Below are positions 57,331 through 64,000 of a DNA stretch of 64,000 nt, piece by piece. The stretch is from the NCBI GenBank assembly GCA_017398825.1, contig JAFQEV010000059.1, forward strand, positions 1 to 64,000, written 5' to 3'. The stretch comes from Clostridia bacterium (GTDB lineage: Bacteria > Bacillota > Clostridia > Christensenellales > Borkfalkiaceae). A program made the position numbers and the translations under genes. The notes beneath the pieces are model-generated. The model worked only from the letters and a program-made list of their open reading frames with translations. It ran no database searches and had not been told where the DNA came from. Numbering within the stretch: position 1 is the first letter of the stretch; each line of letters opens with the position of its first letter.

Positions 57331-58143
57331 TTAACAGACGGACGGGTGTAGCAATAAATCGTAATCGGAATTGTAAAAACCCGATTTGCTAACGCCGAGT
57401 AATACGTTATTAATTATATTCACGGTAACTCCGTTATATATCAAAAGCTCGTCAATTACGTAAAGTTCCATTTTCGACGAGCCAGATACGGTATCAAATA
57501 CTATGCTCGATACCGCTTTTTTTATCCCAGCGCTTTTAAGGGTAGTAAAAAGCGAGGTTGAACACACTATTATCGGCAAGCCCGAACGGTTATCGTATAA
57601 GCCGTTTCCGCTATCAATAAAGCCCTTTACCTTGAACCGCTTTTTATCTATTATTAAAATGCAGTTTCTCAAAAAAGGGCGCAAGTTCCTCTCTCTTAAC
57701 AGGTGCTTTGTTATTTTTAAAAGCGCCGTTGATAAAAGATAGATAATGAGCACGGATATTCCTATAGGAATAACGCTATCGTAATTTAATATGAAATAGC
57801 GTTCGTAATCAATTTCTAAAAGAGTAAAAAGCGCTATTATGAACCCACCGCTTAAAAATGTAAAAAGTAAAAAAAAGCCAAGCGTTAGCGCGTAGCTTTT
57901 AACGCTTTTAAACCGAGCGGATACGTATACCATTAGAAAGGCAAGCGCTATCTTTATTATAATATGGCACGCGCTCGGGAGGGAAAACAAAGGCACGGCA
58001 AGCGCAACGGCAGTTCCCAAAAGCGCGGAAATGAACAGCCAAATAAACTTCGTTTTAACAAGGGCACACCGCGTTGCCGTTTTTATTAAAATAAAGTTTA
58101 TTATCATATTATCGATAAACGCGTACTCGATATAAACGGACAT
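57331..58143 (-). CDS. spoIIGA: Sigma-E processing peptidase SpoIIGA
   Basis: A 270-residue membrane aspartic protease: five N-terminal membrane segments (starting [21 protein letters not shown]) and a cytoplasmic protease domain with the catalytic D177 in [12 protein letters not shown]. It removes the pro-sequence of SigE, encoded 11 bp downstream. The ATG at 58143 has no clear ribosome site; a TAAAAT box 6 bp upstream may make the message leaderless, though its -35 is poor, as in Spo0A-activated promoters. Confidence 0.93.
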   Translation of the reverse strand: MSVYIEYAFIDNMIINFILIKTATRCALVKTKFIWLFISALLGTAVALAVPLFSLPSACHIIIKIALAFLMVYVSARFKSVKSYALTLGFFLLFTFLSGGFIIALFTLLEIDYERYFILNYDSVIPIGISVLIIYLLSTALLKITKHLLRERNLRPFLRNCILIIDKKRFKVKGFIDSGNGLYDNRSGLPIIVCSTSLFTTLKSAGIKKAVSSIVFDTVSGSSKMELYVIDELLIYNGVTVNIINNVLLGVSKSGFYNSDYDLLLHPSVC

Positions 58144-58169
58144 AGCTCTATTTTAACTTTTTACGGCAA

Positions 58170-58209
58170 TAAAAAAAGAGTACTTTTTGTAAAATAGTAC
58201 TCTTTTTTG
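58170..58209 (-). terminator. Terminator after the zinc-ribbon protein gene
   Basis: AAGAGTACT/AGTACTCTT arms with T-runs on both sides, on the minus strand directly behind the gene ending at 58214. Confidence 0.85.
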
Positions 58210-58213
58210 TTGT

Positions 58214-59101
58214 TTATTCAGTTGGCTCTTCAACCTTTATAAAGGGGCAAGTGGCGCTCTCGCCAAATACCTTCTTAGCGTTTTCCTTAACGTTGCCGAG
58301 CTCTACGTAACCGTCCGTTCCCTCAAAGGTGGGTTTAGCGCCCATAGTGCATTTCGTAACGTTCATTGTTAAAAGCTCTTTTTTAGTATCTAATATAACA
58401 ACCTCTCTAACCCTTACGTTTGCCGAGAACCCAAGTTTAAACTCGCCGTAGAAACCCGACTGATTGTAGTTGAGCCCTTCGCCTTGGTCGTTATATATCT
58501 TAAACCAACCGTCCTCATCCGCCTTGATATCCTTGGCGGTCAAGGTCTTTTCCTTTAAAAGCCAAGACGTAGTAGTATAGCCCTTGGACATCGTTACGGT
58601 GAGTTCATCCTCATACACGTCTGAAATATTAATCCAAATTTCAGAGATGTTTCTCGCGTTAGTTGCCGAAAGCTTAATATCTATAAAGGAGTATAATACC
58701 TCTCCGCTCTGCTTATCCTTTTGAATTTCTACCTGATAGTATTCGTTAGGAGTATTCTCGCCATCGTAACTGCCGTTAAAAGTGGAAGATACAAACTTGT
58801 GATATACCTTGGGATTTGCAGGCGCTCTCGAATCTATTACGAAAAGCGAGGATATTACAACGCCTACGAACAACACCGCAGATATTATAGCAATCAAGCT
58901 GACCTTGAGCTTTTTGCTCATCTTCTTTTTGCCGTTTACATTAGTTGCCTTTTGAGCGGGCTTTTTCTCAGCTTTGGGCTTTTGTTCCTGTTCTTTCTTT
59001 TCAAGCTTGAACTTAGCCCCACAGCTTTCGCATCTTATAATCTCCGCTCCATCCTCTACATTTAAGGGAGCGCCACATTTTTTACATTTTAATTCTTGCA
59101 T
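58214..59101 (-). CDS. Zinc-ribbon single-pass membrane protein
   Basis: A 295-residue protein: cytoplasmic N-terminal zinc ribbon (CKKCGAPLNVEDGAEIIRCESCG, residues 5-27 in parts), Lys/Glu-rich linker, one membrane segment (about 67-88), and a 200-residue outer domain of beta character (VYHKFVSSTFNGSYDGENTPNEYYQVEI). The domain was not recognised. It lies 11 bp behind nrdR, so it is possibly cotranscribed with it; function unknown. Confidence 0.78.
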   Translation of the reverse strand: MQELKCKKCGAPLNVEDGAEIIRCESCGAKFKLEKKEQEQKPKAEKKPAQKATNVNGKKKMSKKLKVSLIAIISAVLFVGVVISSLFVIDSRAPANPKVYHKFVSSTFNGSYDGENTPNEYYQVEIQKDKQSGEVLYSFIDIKLSATNARNISEIWINISDVYEDELTVTMSKGYTTTSWLLKEKTLTAKDIKADEDGWFKIYNDQGEGLNYNQSGFYGEFKLGFSANVRVREVVILDTKKELLTMNVTKCTMGAKPTFEGTDGYVELGNVKENAKKVFGESATCPFIKVEEPTE

Positions 59102-59112
59102 TTTATAACCTA

Positions 59113-59565
59113 TTAACCCTTAGTCAATTTTTCAAGCTCGCGCATAAACGTTGAAATATCTTTAAACGAGCGGTAAACGGAGGCAAACCTAACGTAAGCA
59201 ACCTCGTCAATCTCCTTTAATCCGTTCATAACCATCTCGCCGATTTCCTTACTCGTTATCTCCTGATCGAGAGAGTTATATACCTGCTTTTGAATATCTT
59301 CAACTAAATTGTCTATCTTAAACATGGGAACGGGGCGCTTTTCACACGCCTTGATAATTCCGCTCTTTATCTTGCCTGCATCAAACATCTCGCGCGCTCC
59401 GCCAGACTTAATTACCAAAACGGGAGTAGTTTCCACCGTTTCATAAGTGGTAAAACGCCTACCGCAACCTATGCACTCGCGCCTACGGCGTATCATAGTA
59501 TTTTCGTCAGTAGAACGGGAATCTATAACCTTGCTTTCAATGCATCCGCAATACATACATTTCAT
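59113..59565 (-). CDS. nrdR: Transcriptional repressor NrdR
   Basis: A 150-residue regulator of ribonucleotide reductase genes. N-terminal zinc ribbon MKCMYCGC and [12 protein letters not shown], followed by the ATP-cone domain ([31 protein letters not shown]). It represses nrd genes when ATP/dATP levels signal sufficiency. No nrd gene or NrdR box pair was noticed in the window. GGAGATTTC precedes the start. Confidence 0.97.
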   Translation of the reverse strand: MKCMYCGCIESKVIDSRSTDENTMIRRRRECIGCGRRFTTYETVETTPVLVIKSGGAREMFDAGKIKSGIIKACEKRPVPMFKIDNLVEDIQKQVYNSLDQEITSKEIGEMVMNGLKEIDEVAYVRFASVYRSFKDISTFMRELEKLTKG

Positions 59566-59648
59566 AACGAAATCTCCATAAACTAAAGTTCCTTTTTATA
59601 TTTTAACACTTTTACGTTTTTTTGCAAGTATTTATACAAAAAAACAAC

Positions 59649-61514
59649 CTATCTCTTCTTTTTTGCCCCGTTTTTGCCCGAAGATAATCCCTTTTTGTAT
59701 ACCTCCGTTCCTCGAATAAACTTCTTAGCAGGCTTTGCCGTGCCCTGCTTTGCCTTTGGCTTTTTATCCGAAAGCGTTTCCACCGAGCATAAAGCATACG
59801 CTTTATTTACCAAATCTTTGTTCTTTGGTAGTCTATATTGCAGTAACGCCCTTTGCATTTGCTTTTCAGCCCTTTCCTTTGGAACGAAAACGGGTTTTAA
59901 AGTGTCTGGGTCGATACCCGTGTAATACATACACGTTGAACGTGTGGACGGCGTGGGATAAAAGTCCTGCACCTGCTCGGGCATATAGTTTACGCTCTTT
60001 AAATATTTTGTGAGCTCAACCGCGTCTTTAATAGTACAACCGGGGTGAGAGGAAATTAAGTAGGGAACTAAGAACTGCTTTTTGCCAAGCTTTTCGTTTA
60101 TCCTTTTATACCTTTCGGAAAACTCTTTATAAACGGAAAACGAGGGCTTGTTCATAACCTTTAAAACGTTATCCGCCATATGTTCGGGCGCTACCTTTAA
60201 CTGCCCTGAAATGTGGTGCTTTACAAGCTCTTCCATAACGGATAGGTCTTTCTCGTACAAGAGATAATCGTAGCGAATACCGCTACGGATAAACACCTTT
60301 TTAACTCCGCTGATTTTTCTTGCCTTTCTAAGCAAGTTTATAAAACCGCTGTGGTCGACCTTGAGGTTTGGGCACGGCTTGTTGCCGATACAATATCTAT
60401 CCTTGCATACGCCCTTGCACTTTTGCTTATCGCACGCGGGCTCTCTAAAGTTTGCAGACGGACCTGAAAGGTCGTGAATATACCCCTTGAAATCCTTGTC
60501 TTTCGTCAAGAGTTCTATCTCGGAAAGTATGCTCTCGTCACTCCTTTTTTGAATAACTCTGCCCTGATGATAGTTTATCGAGCAAAAGGAACAGCTACCA
60601 TAGCAACCCCTGTGTGATACTACTGAAAACTTTACCTCTTCAATAGATTTTATACCACCCTCTTTATCGTACATCGGGTGCCACCTGCGCTCGAAAGGAA
60701 GGTTGTATATAAAGTCCATCTCCTTTTCAGATAGTGGGAATTGCGGTAAATTTTGAACTACGATTTCGCCGTTTTTTTGTTCTTGAAAAAGCACGCTTGC
60801 ATTAAACGCATCGGTGTTTCTCGATTGCTCTCTAAACGCTTTAGCATATTCCATTTTATCACTACAAACCGCGCTATAAGACGGTAATTCAAGATAACCT
60901 TTGCTTAAAAGGCTATCGCGCTGAGATTTATCTACACGGTAAACCGTTCCGCGAACGTCGGTAATTTTATTGATGGGAACACCCTTTTTAACAAGGGCTA
61001 ATATATCCCAAAACGGCTTTTCGCCAGCGCCATAGATTAAAAGGTCGGCACGGCTGTCGATAAGCTGTGACTGCATTACCGTATCCGCCCAGTAATCGTA
61101 GTGAGCAAATCGGCGGAGGGACGGCTCTACCCCACCTATTATAACGTAACTATCGGGGAATAACCTCTTTAGCGTGTTTGCATAAACCGTAACCTGCCTA
61201 TCGGGGCGCTTGCCCTGTTTGGGCAAAGGTGAATAAACGTCACCCTCTCTTTTTTTCTTGGCAACGGTGTAGTTGTTCACCATACTATCCACAACGCCAC
61301 CCGAAATTAAGTATGCGATTTTAGGTTGTGGCAATGCAAAATATTCCTCATCCGTTATAGGCTGTGGAATAATACCTATAGAAAAGCCCTCGCTCTCTAT
61401 TAGGCGTGAAATTATTGCGTGACCGTAGGTGGAGTGGTCGACGTATGCGTCCGATGAAATCATTACGAAATCAAGTTCACCCGTCACTTCTTTTTTACTT
61501 ACTGGTAAAAACAT
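59649..61514 (-). CDS. YgiQ-family radical SAM protein
   Basis: A 621-residue radical SAM enzyme. N-terminal YgiQ region (FVMISSDAYVDHSTYGHAIISRLIES, GGVEPSLRRFAHYDYWADT), then the [4Fe-4S] motif CYGSCSFCSINYHQGR. A second cysteine set follows (CDKQKCKGVCKDRYC). The C-terminal tail is very basic and Ala/Lys-rich (KPKAKQGTAKPAKKF, NGAKKKR). The substrate is unknown. No Shine-Dalgarno precedes the ATG. Single gene with divergent DUF1294. Confidence 0.9.
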   Translation of the reverse strand: MFLPVSKKEVTGELDFVMISSDAYVDHSTYGHAIISRLIESEGFSIGIIPQPITDEEYFALPQPKIAYLISGGVVDSMVNNYTVAKKKREGDVYSPLPKQGKRPDRQVTVYANTLKRLFPDSYVIIGGVEPSLRRFAHYDYWADTVMQSQLIDSRADLLIYGAGEKPFWDILALVKKGVPINKITDVRGTVYRVDKSQRDSLLSKGYLELPSYSAVCSDKMEYAKAFREQSRNTDAFNASVLFQEQKNGEIVVQNLPQFPLSEKEMDFIYNLPFERRWHPMYDKEGGIKSIEEVKFSVVSHRGCYGSCSFCSINYHQGRVIQKRSDESILSEIELLTKDKDFKGYIHDLSGPSANFREPACDKQKCKGVCKDRYCIGNKPCPNLKVDHSGFINLLRKARKISGVKKVFIRSGIRYDYLLYEKDLSVMEELVKHHISGQLKVAPEHMADNVLKVMNKPSFSVYKEFSERYKRINEKLGKKQFLVPYLISSHPGCTIKDAVELTKYLKSVNYMPEQVQDFYPTPSTRSTCMYYTGIDPDTLKPVFVPKERAEKQMQRALLQYRLPKNKDLVNKAYALCSVETLSDKKPKAKQGTAKPAKKFIRGTEVYKKGLSSGKNGAKKKR

Positions 61515-61544
61515 AATATTGTAAAATTAATAAATACTAAGTGT

Positions 61545-61847
61545 ATGATTTTAATTATTCAAATTTTAGCGGTTGTCTATCTTCTCGCCGTCAACTTTTA
61601 CGCATTTATGCTAATGCGCTTGCAAAAGGAGCAAGCCACTAACCCAAACGGTGTTCGCCGACGCATCACCGACGGGCGCATCTTGCTATCCGGAACGCTC
61701 GGAGGAGCACTCGGCGTTTATCTTTCAACCTTTATTTTAAAATATAGGCGGGATAGCGTTTTGATTATGGTTCTCATGCCACTACTCGTTGCGATAACCG
61801 CGTTTATAGTCGTTAGCGCTTTTCTCTCGGGGTTTTGGCTTGGTTAA
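61545..61847 (+). CDS. DUF1294 membrane protein
   Basis: A 100-residue protein with three membrane segments (about 2-22, 46-65, 74-95) and a basic loop (NGVRRRITDGR). LLSGTLGGALGVYLSTFILKYRRDS resembles the DUF1294 family (GGxxGxxxx...RHKT). Its last 35 bp overlap the convergent uvrC 3' end. Function unknown. No clear ribosome site; an AATACT box 6 bp upstream could indicate a leaderless message. Confidence 0.75.
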   Translation: MILIIQILAVVYLLAVNFYAFMLMRLQKEQATNPNGVRRRITDGRILLSGTLGGALGVYLSTFILKYRRDSVLIMVLMPLLVAITAFIVVSAFLSGFWLG

Positions 61848-63645
61848 GATAATCTTTTATATTGTTTGCAAGCTTTTCGCCTATGCCCTCAGTTTTGGCA
61901 ATCTCCTCAACCGATGCCGAGATGAGTGCGGAAATATCTTTAAACTTATCCATAAGCGCGTCCCTTTTAACTTTTCCTATACCCTCAATCTCCGTGAGCA
62001 TTGACGATAGAGTGCGCTTAGTTCTTAAATTTCTATTAAAGGTTATTGCAAAGCGGTGCGTTTCATCGCGGAGGCGAATGAGCATTTGCAAAGCTTTATC
62101 CGACTTTGGTAGCTTTATCGAATTTTCACTATAAAGAGTAAAAATCTCCTCTTCCCTCTCGGCGATAGAAATAAGGTCAATCCCCTCGATAGAAAGTTCG
62201 TCAAACACCTCTTTGACGGAGGATAACTGACCCTTGCCTCCGTCTATCACGATAAGGTCTGGGCGGGGGAATTTCCCCTCCTCGCTCGTGCTTAACTTTG
62301 AAAGCCTGCGCCTTAAAACCTCTTGTAGCGAGGCAAAATCATCGTTTCCCTCTACCGTTTGTATCTTGAAACGGCGATACTCGTTTTTATCAGGCTCACC
62401 GTTTGTAAACACCACCATTGCGCCAACCTTGTCAACGCCCGAGATATGAGATATATCGTAACACTCCATTCTCGTAGGAGTTTTTGATAGATGTAATTCC
62501 TTTTTGAGCCTAAGTAGCGATAACTCGCGAACCTCGTGCTTTTTAACAATTTTGTCAATGTAGTTATCAAGGTATTCGGAGGCGTTTTTCTCCGCCATTT
62601 CAAGCAAGCTTTTCTTTACTGCTTTTTCAGGGATGGTAAAGGTAACCTTCCTCCCTGCAAGCTCTTCTATCTTTGCCTTGAGCGCATCGCTTACCGCATA
62701 CTCGGTGATAATCTCGTTTGGAATTTCCCTAACCCCGTCGTAAAACGCGGAAAGAAATTCGTTGAGCCTTTCCTCTCCCTCGCCTGAAAAGGTTTCGGCT
62801 TGATAGCACTTAACGCCCATTGACTTACCGCCTCTAACAAACAGTACCGCTATCGAGGCGAAAAGCCCGTCGCTCTTTACAGACACTACGTCCGCCGTTA
62901 TAAACCTGTTGAGTGCGGTTATCTTTTTTTCCTTTATTTTTTTGAGTATTTCTAACCGCTGTTTGATAAAAAGCGCCCTTTCAAACTCCTCGTTGCTTGC
63001 GAGCGTTAACATTTTATCTTGTAGCACTTTTTCGGCAATATCGTCGTTTCCCGATAAAAAGTCGATTGCGCCCCTGACGTTTTTTAAATACTCTTCACGC
63101 GTGCACTTGTTAGCACACGGCGCTAAACATAAGCCTAAATGATAATTTAAGCACTCTCGCTTAGCTTTTGCTCCTAAATTTTTAGAACACGGGCGAATTT
63201 TATACGCCTCTTTTACTATATCTAAAACGTCGTTTACCGAAAAGCTGAGCATGTACGGGCCAAAGTACTTTGCCCCGTCTTTTTTTATACGGCGAACTAC
63301 CGTAAAGCGAGGAAATTCCTCTTTTAAATCCACTCTTATATAGGGATAACTCTTATCGTCTTTTAAAAGTATGTTGTACTTGGGTTTATGCTTTTTTATA
63401 AGGTTGTTTTCTAGAGAAAGAGCGTCGCGCTCGGTGTGGGTTAAAATGTAGTAAAAATCATCAACGCTACGAACCATAGCGGATACCTTTTCCGTCTTTA
63501 ACCCGTTTCTAAAATACTGAGTTACTCTATTTTTAAGGTTTTTCGCCTTGCCAACGTAAATAACCGTCCCCTCCTCGTCTTGCATAACGTAAACGCCGGG
63601 GGATTTTGGCAGTAATTTAATTTTGCTCTCTAAAACGTCTTTCAT
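61813..63645 (-). CDS. uvrC: Excinuclease ABC subunit C
   Basis: A 610-residue nucleotide-excision repair nuclease. GIY-YIG domain (SPGVYVMQDEEGTVIYVGKAKNLKNRVTQYF), cysteine-rich region (CSKNLGAKAKRECLNYHLGLCLAPC), UVR motif, RNase H-like domain (MECYDISHISG, DLIVIDGGKGQLSSV) and tandem helix-hairpin-helix at the C terminus (IEGIGKVKRDALM, TEGIGEKLANNI). It cuts both sides of the lesion with UvrB. Overlaps the CCA-adding enzyme gene by 4 nt. Confidence 0.97.
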   Translation of the reverse strand: MKDVLESKIKLLPKSPGVYVMQDEEGTVIYVGKAKNLKNRVTQYFRNGLKTEKVSAMVRSVDDFYYILTHTERDALSLENNLIKKHKPKYNILLKDDKSYPYIRVDLKEEFPRFTVVRRIKKDGAKYFGPYMLSFSVNDVLDIVKEAYKIRPCSKNLGAKAKRECLNYHLGLCLAPCANKCTREEYLKNVRGAIDFLSGNDDIAEKVLQDKMLTLASNEEFERALFIKQRLEILKKIKEKKITALNRFITADVVSVKSDGLFASIAVLFVRGGKSMGVKCYQAETFSGEGEERLNEFLSAFYDGVREIPNEIITEYAVSDALKAKIEELAGRKVTFTIPEKAVKKSLLEMAEKNASEYLDNYIDKIVKKHEVRELSLLRLKKELHLSKTPTRMECYDISHISGVDKVGAMVVFTNGEPDKNEYRRFKIQTVEGNDDFASLQEVLRRRLSKLSTSEEGKFPRPDLIVIDGGKGQLSSVKEVFDELSIEGIDLISIAEREEEIFTLYSENSIKLPKSDKALQMLIRLRDETHRFAITFNRNLRTKRTLSSMLTEIEGIGKVKRDALMDKFKDISALISASVEEIAKTEGIGEKLANNIKDYLNQAKTPREKR

Positions 63646-64000
63646 CTTTCAAACCTTTTCAAAATTTCCGATTTTTCGTTTAGAACCTCGCCTTTTATTA
63701 CGAGCGAAAGTGCATTATCGAGCGCCGTTTTAATCTCCGCGCCCCTAAAGCCGAGCTGTTTAAAATCGTTGCCGTTAACAGCCAAGTCTTTTAAGAGATA
63801 ACATTCGCCCTTTTCTACGATATCGTTTACCTCGTTTAAAAAATTAATAGCTAAGCTACGGCGATAATCGGCGTATTCGGGAGCGTGGGCAAGCCCGTCG
63901 CCAACCTTTACGAGCGCCAGCTTTCTAAGCGTTTCAACGCCGTATAAGTTAAGGAGCTTTTTCACCTCGCCTCGAGTTATTTCCGTTTTTATATCGTGCA
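63642..64000 (-). CDS. cca: CCA-adding tRNA nucleotidyltransferase, C-terminal part
   Basis: The frame is open to the right edge, so the gene is partial; a GTG at 63965 is internal, not the start. Visible are about 119 C-terminal residues: HDIKTEITRGEVKKLLNLYG, KLALVKVGDGLAHAPEYADYRR, and GECYLLKDLAVNGNDFKQLGFRGAEIKTALD, which match the tail domain of class II CCA/poly(A) polymerases. The catalytic head is outside. It would repair or add tRNA 3' CCA ends. Its stop overlaps the uvrC start. Confidence 0.87.
   Translation of the reverse strand, partial: HDIKTEITRGEVKKLLNLYGVETLRKLALVKVGDGLAHAPEYADYRRSLAINFLNEVNDIVEKGECYLLKDLAVNGNDFKQLGFRGAEIKTALDNALSLVIKGEVLNEKSEILKRFER

Noticed and set aside
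59813-59842. Frame break in the YgiQ-like C terminus, suggested by a very basic tail
   Set aside because: The frame is continuous and basic, Ala/Lys-rich tails are common in this family.

Overview
The window looks like part of the chromosome of an anaerobic, low-to-mid GC Bacillota, probably class Clostridia and probably gut-associated. Evidence: a spoIIGA-sigE sporulation pair, two SpoVB-type flippases, a pgk-tpiA-gpmI-secG-rnr-smpB-ssrA cluster, feoAB with a DtxR-type regulator, NrdR, a folT gene behind a THF riboswitch, and many lipoproteins. Most genes read leftwards (minus strand). The plus-strand exceptions are a small XRE regulator, a LysR regulator, a SpoVB paralogue, a DUF421/DUF4363 pair and a DUF1294 gene. 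No phage, IS transposase, CRISPR, rRNA or tRNA gene was recognised; tmRNA is the only clear RNA gene, beside one riboswitch.

Layout. 0-6 kb: end of a 2-oxoacid dehydrogenase operon (E2, E3), a YfcC-type transporter, SGNH hydrolase, phosphoesterase and a membrane protein. 6-14 kb: lower glycolysis, SecG, RNase R, SmpB and tmRNA. 14-22.4 kb: phosphate transporter homologue, lipoprotein phosphoesterase, zinc-ribbon/XRE divergent pair, then spoVB-mazG-dusB-nitrilase-like-trmL. 22.6-33.4 kb: Na+/solute symporter, S1C protease, OFA transporter, DtxR-type regulator, aspartase with divergent LysR, ceramidase-like protein, feoA-feoB-Cys-rich protein. 33.8-41 kb: BspA-like lipoprotein, DUF1015, CNNM/CorC protein, an unknown protein, nitroreductase, minD-minE. 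41.3-49 kb: ROK-like protein, polar amino-acid ABC transporter, CDF transporter, tsaD, prfB. 49-64 kb: secA, comFC, LysM, spoVB2, folT, DUF421/DUF4363, sigE/spoIIGA, nrdR, ygiQ-like, uvrC and the end of a CCA-adding enzyme.

Three things stand out. (1) The ABC substrate-binding lipoprotein (44487-45329) reads as a circular permutation of the SBP_bac_3 fold: the usual C-terminal segment follows the signal peptide, and the chain ends where the second hinge strand is normally followed by that segment. (2) Intergenic DNA is colonised by families of imperfect palindromes. The main one (about 125 bp, eleven full or partial copies, TTAA-type ends, stems kept by compensatory changes) usually abuts or contains a stop codon, and at four operon ends it lies between the stop codon and the normal terminator. 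Another short element is nested in it twice, and a separate family has GGCTNNGTCACAA ends. (3) Several genes have a -10 box only 6-9 bp before the start codon and no Shine-Dalgarno, which suggests leaderless mRNAs.

Regulation can partly be read from the DNA: DtxR-like boxes at feoA and feoB, a symmetric overlapping divergent promoter for aspA/lysR, an operator inside the promoter spacer of the zinc-ribbon gene, and a THF riboswitch before folT. All functional statements come from reading sequence and family knowledge; no database search was run.
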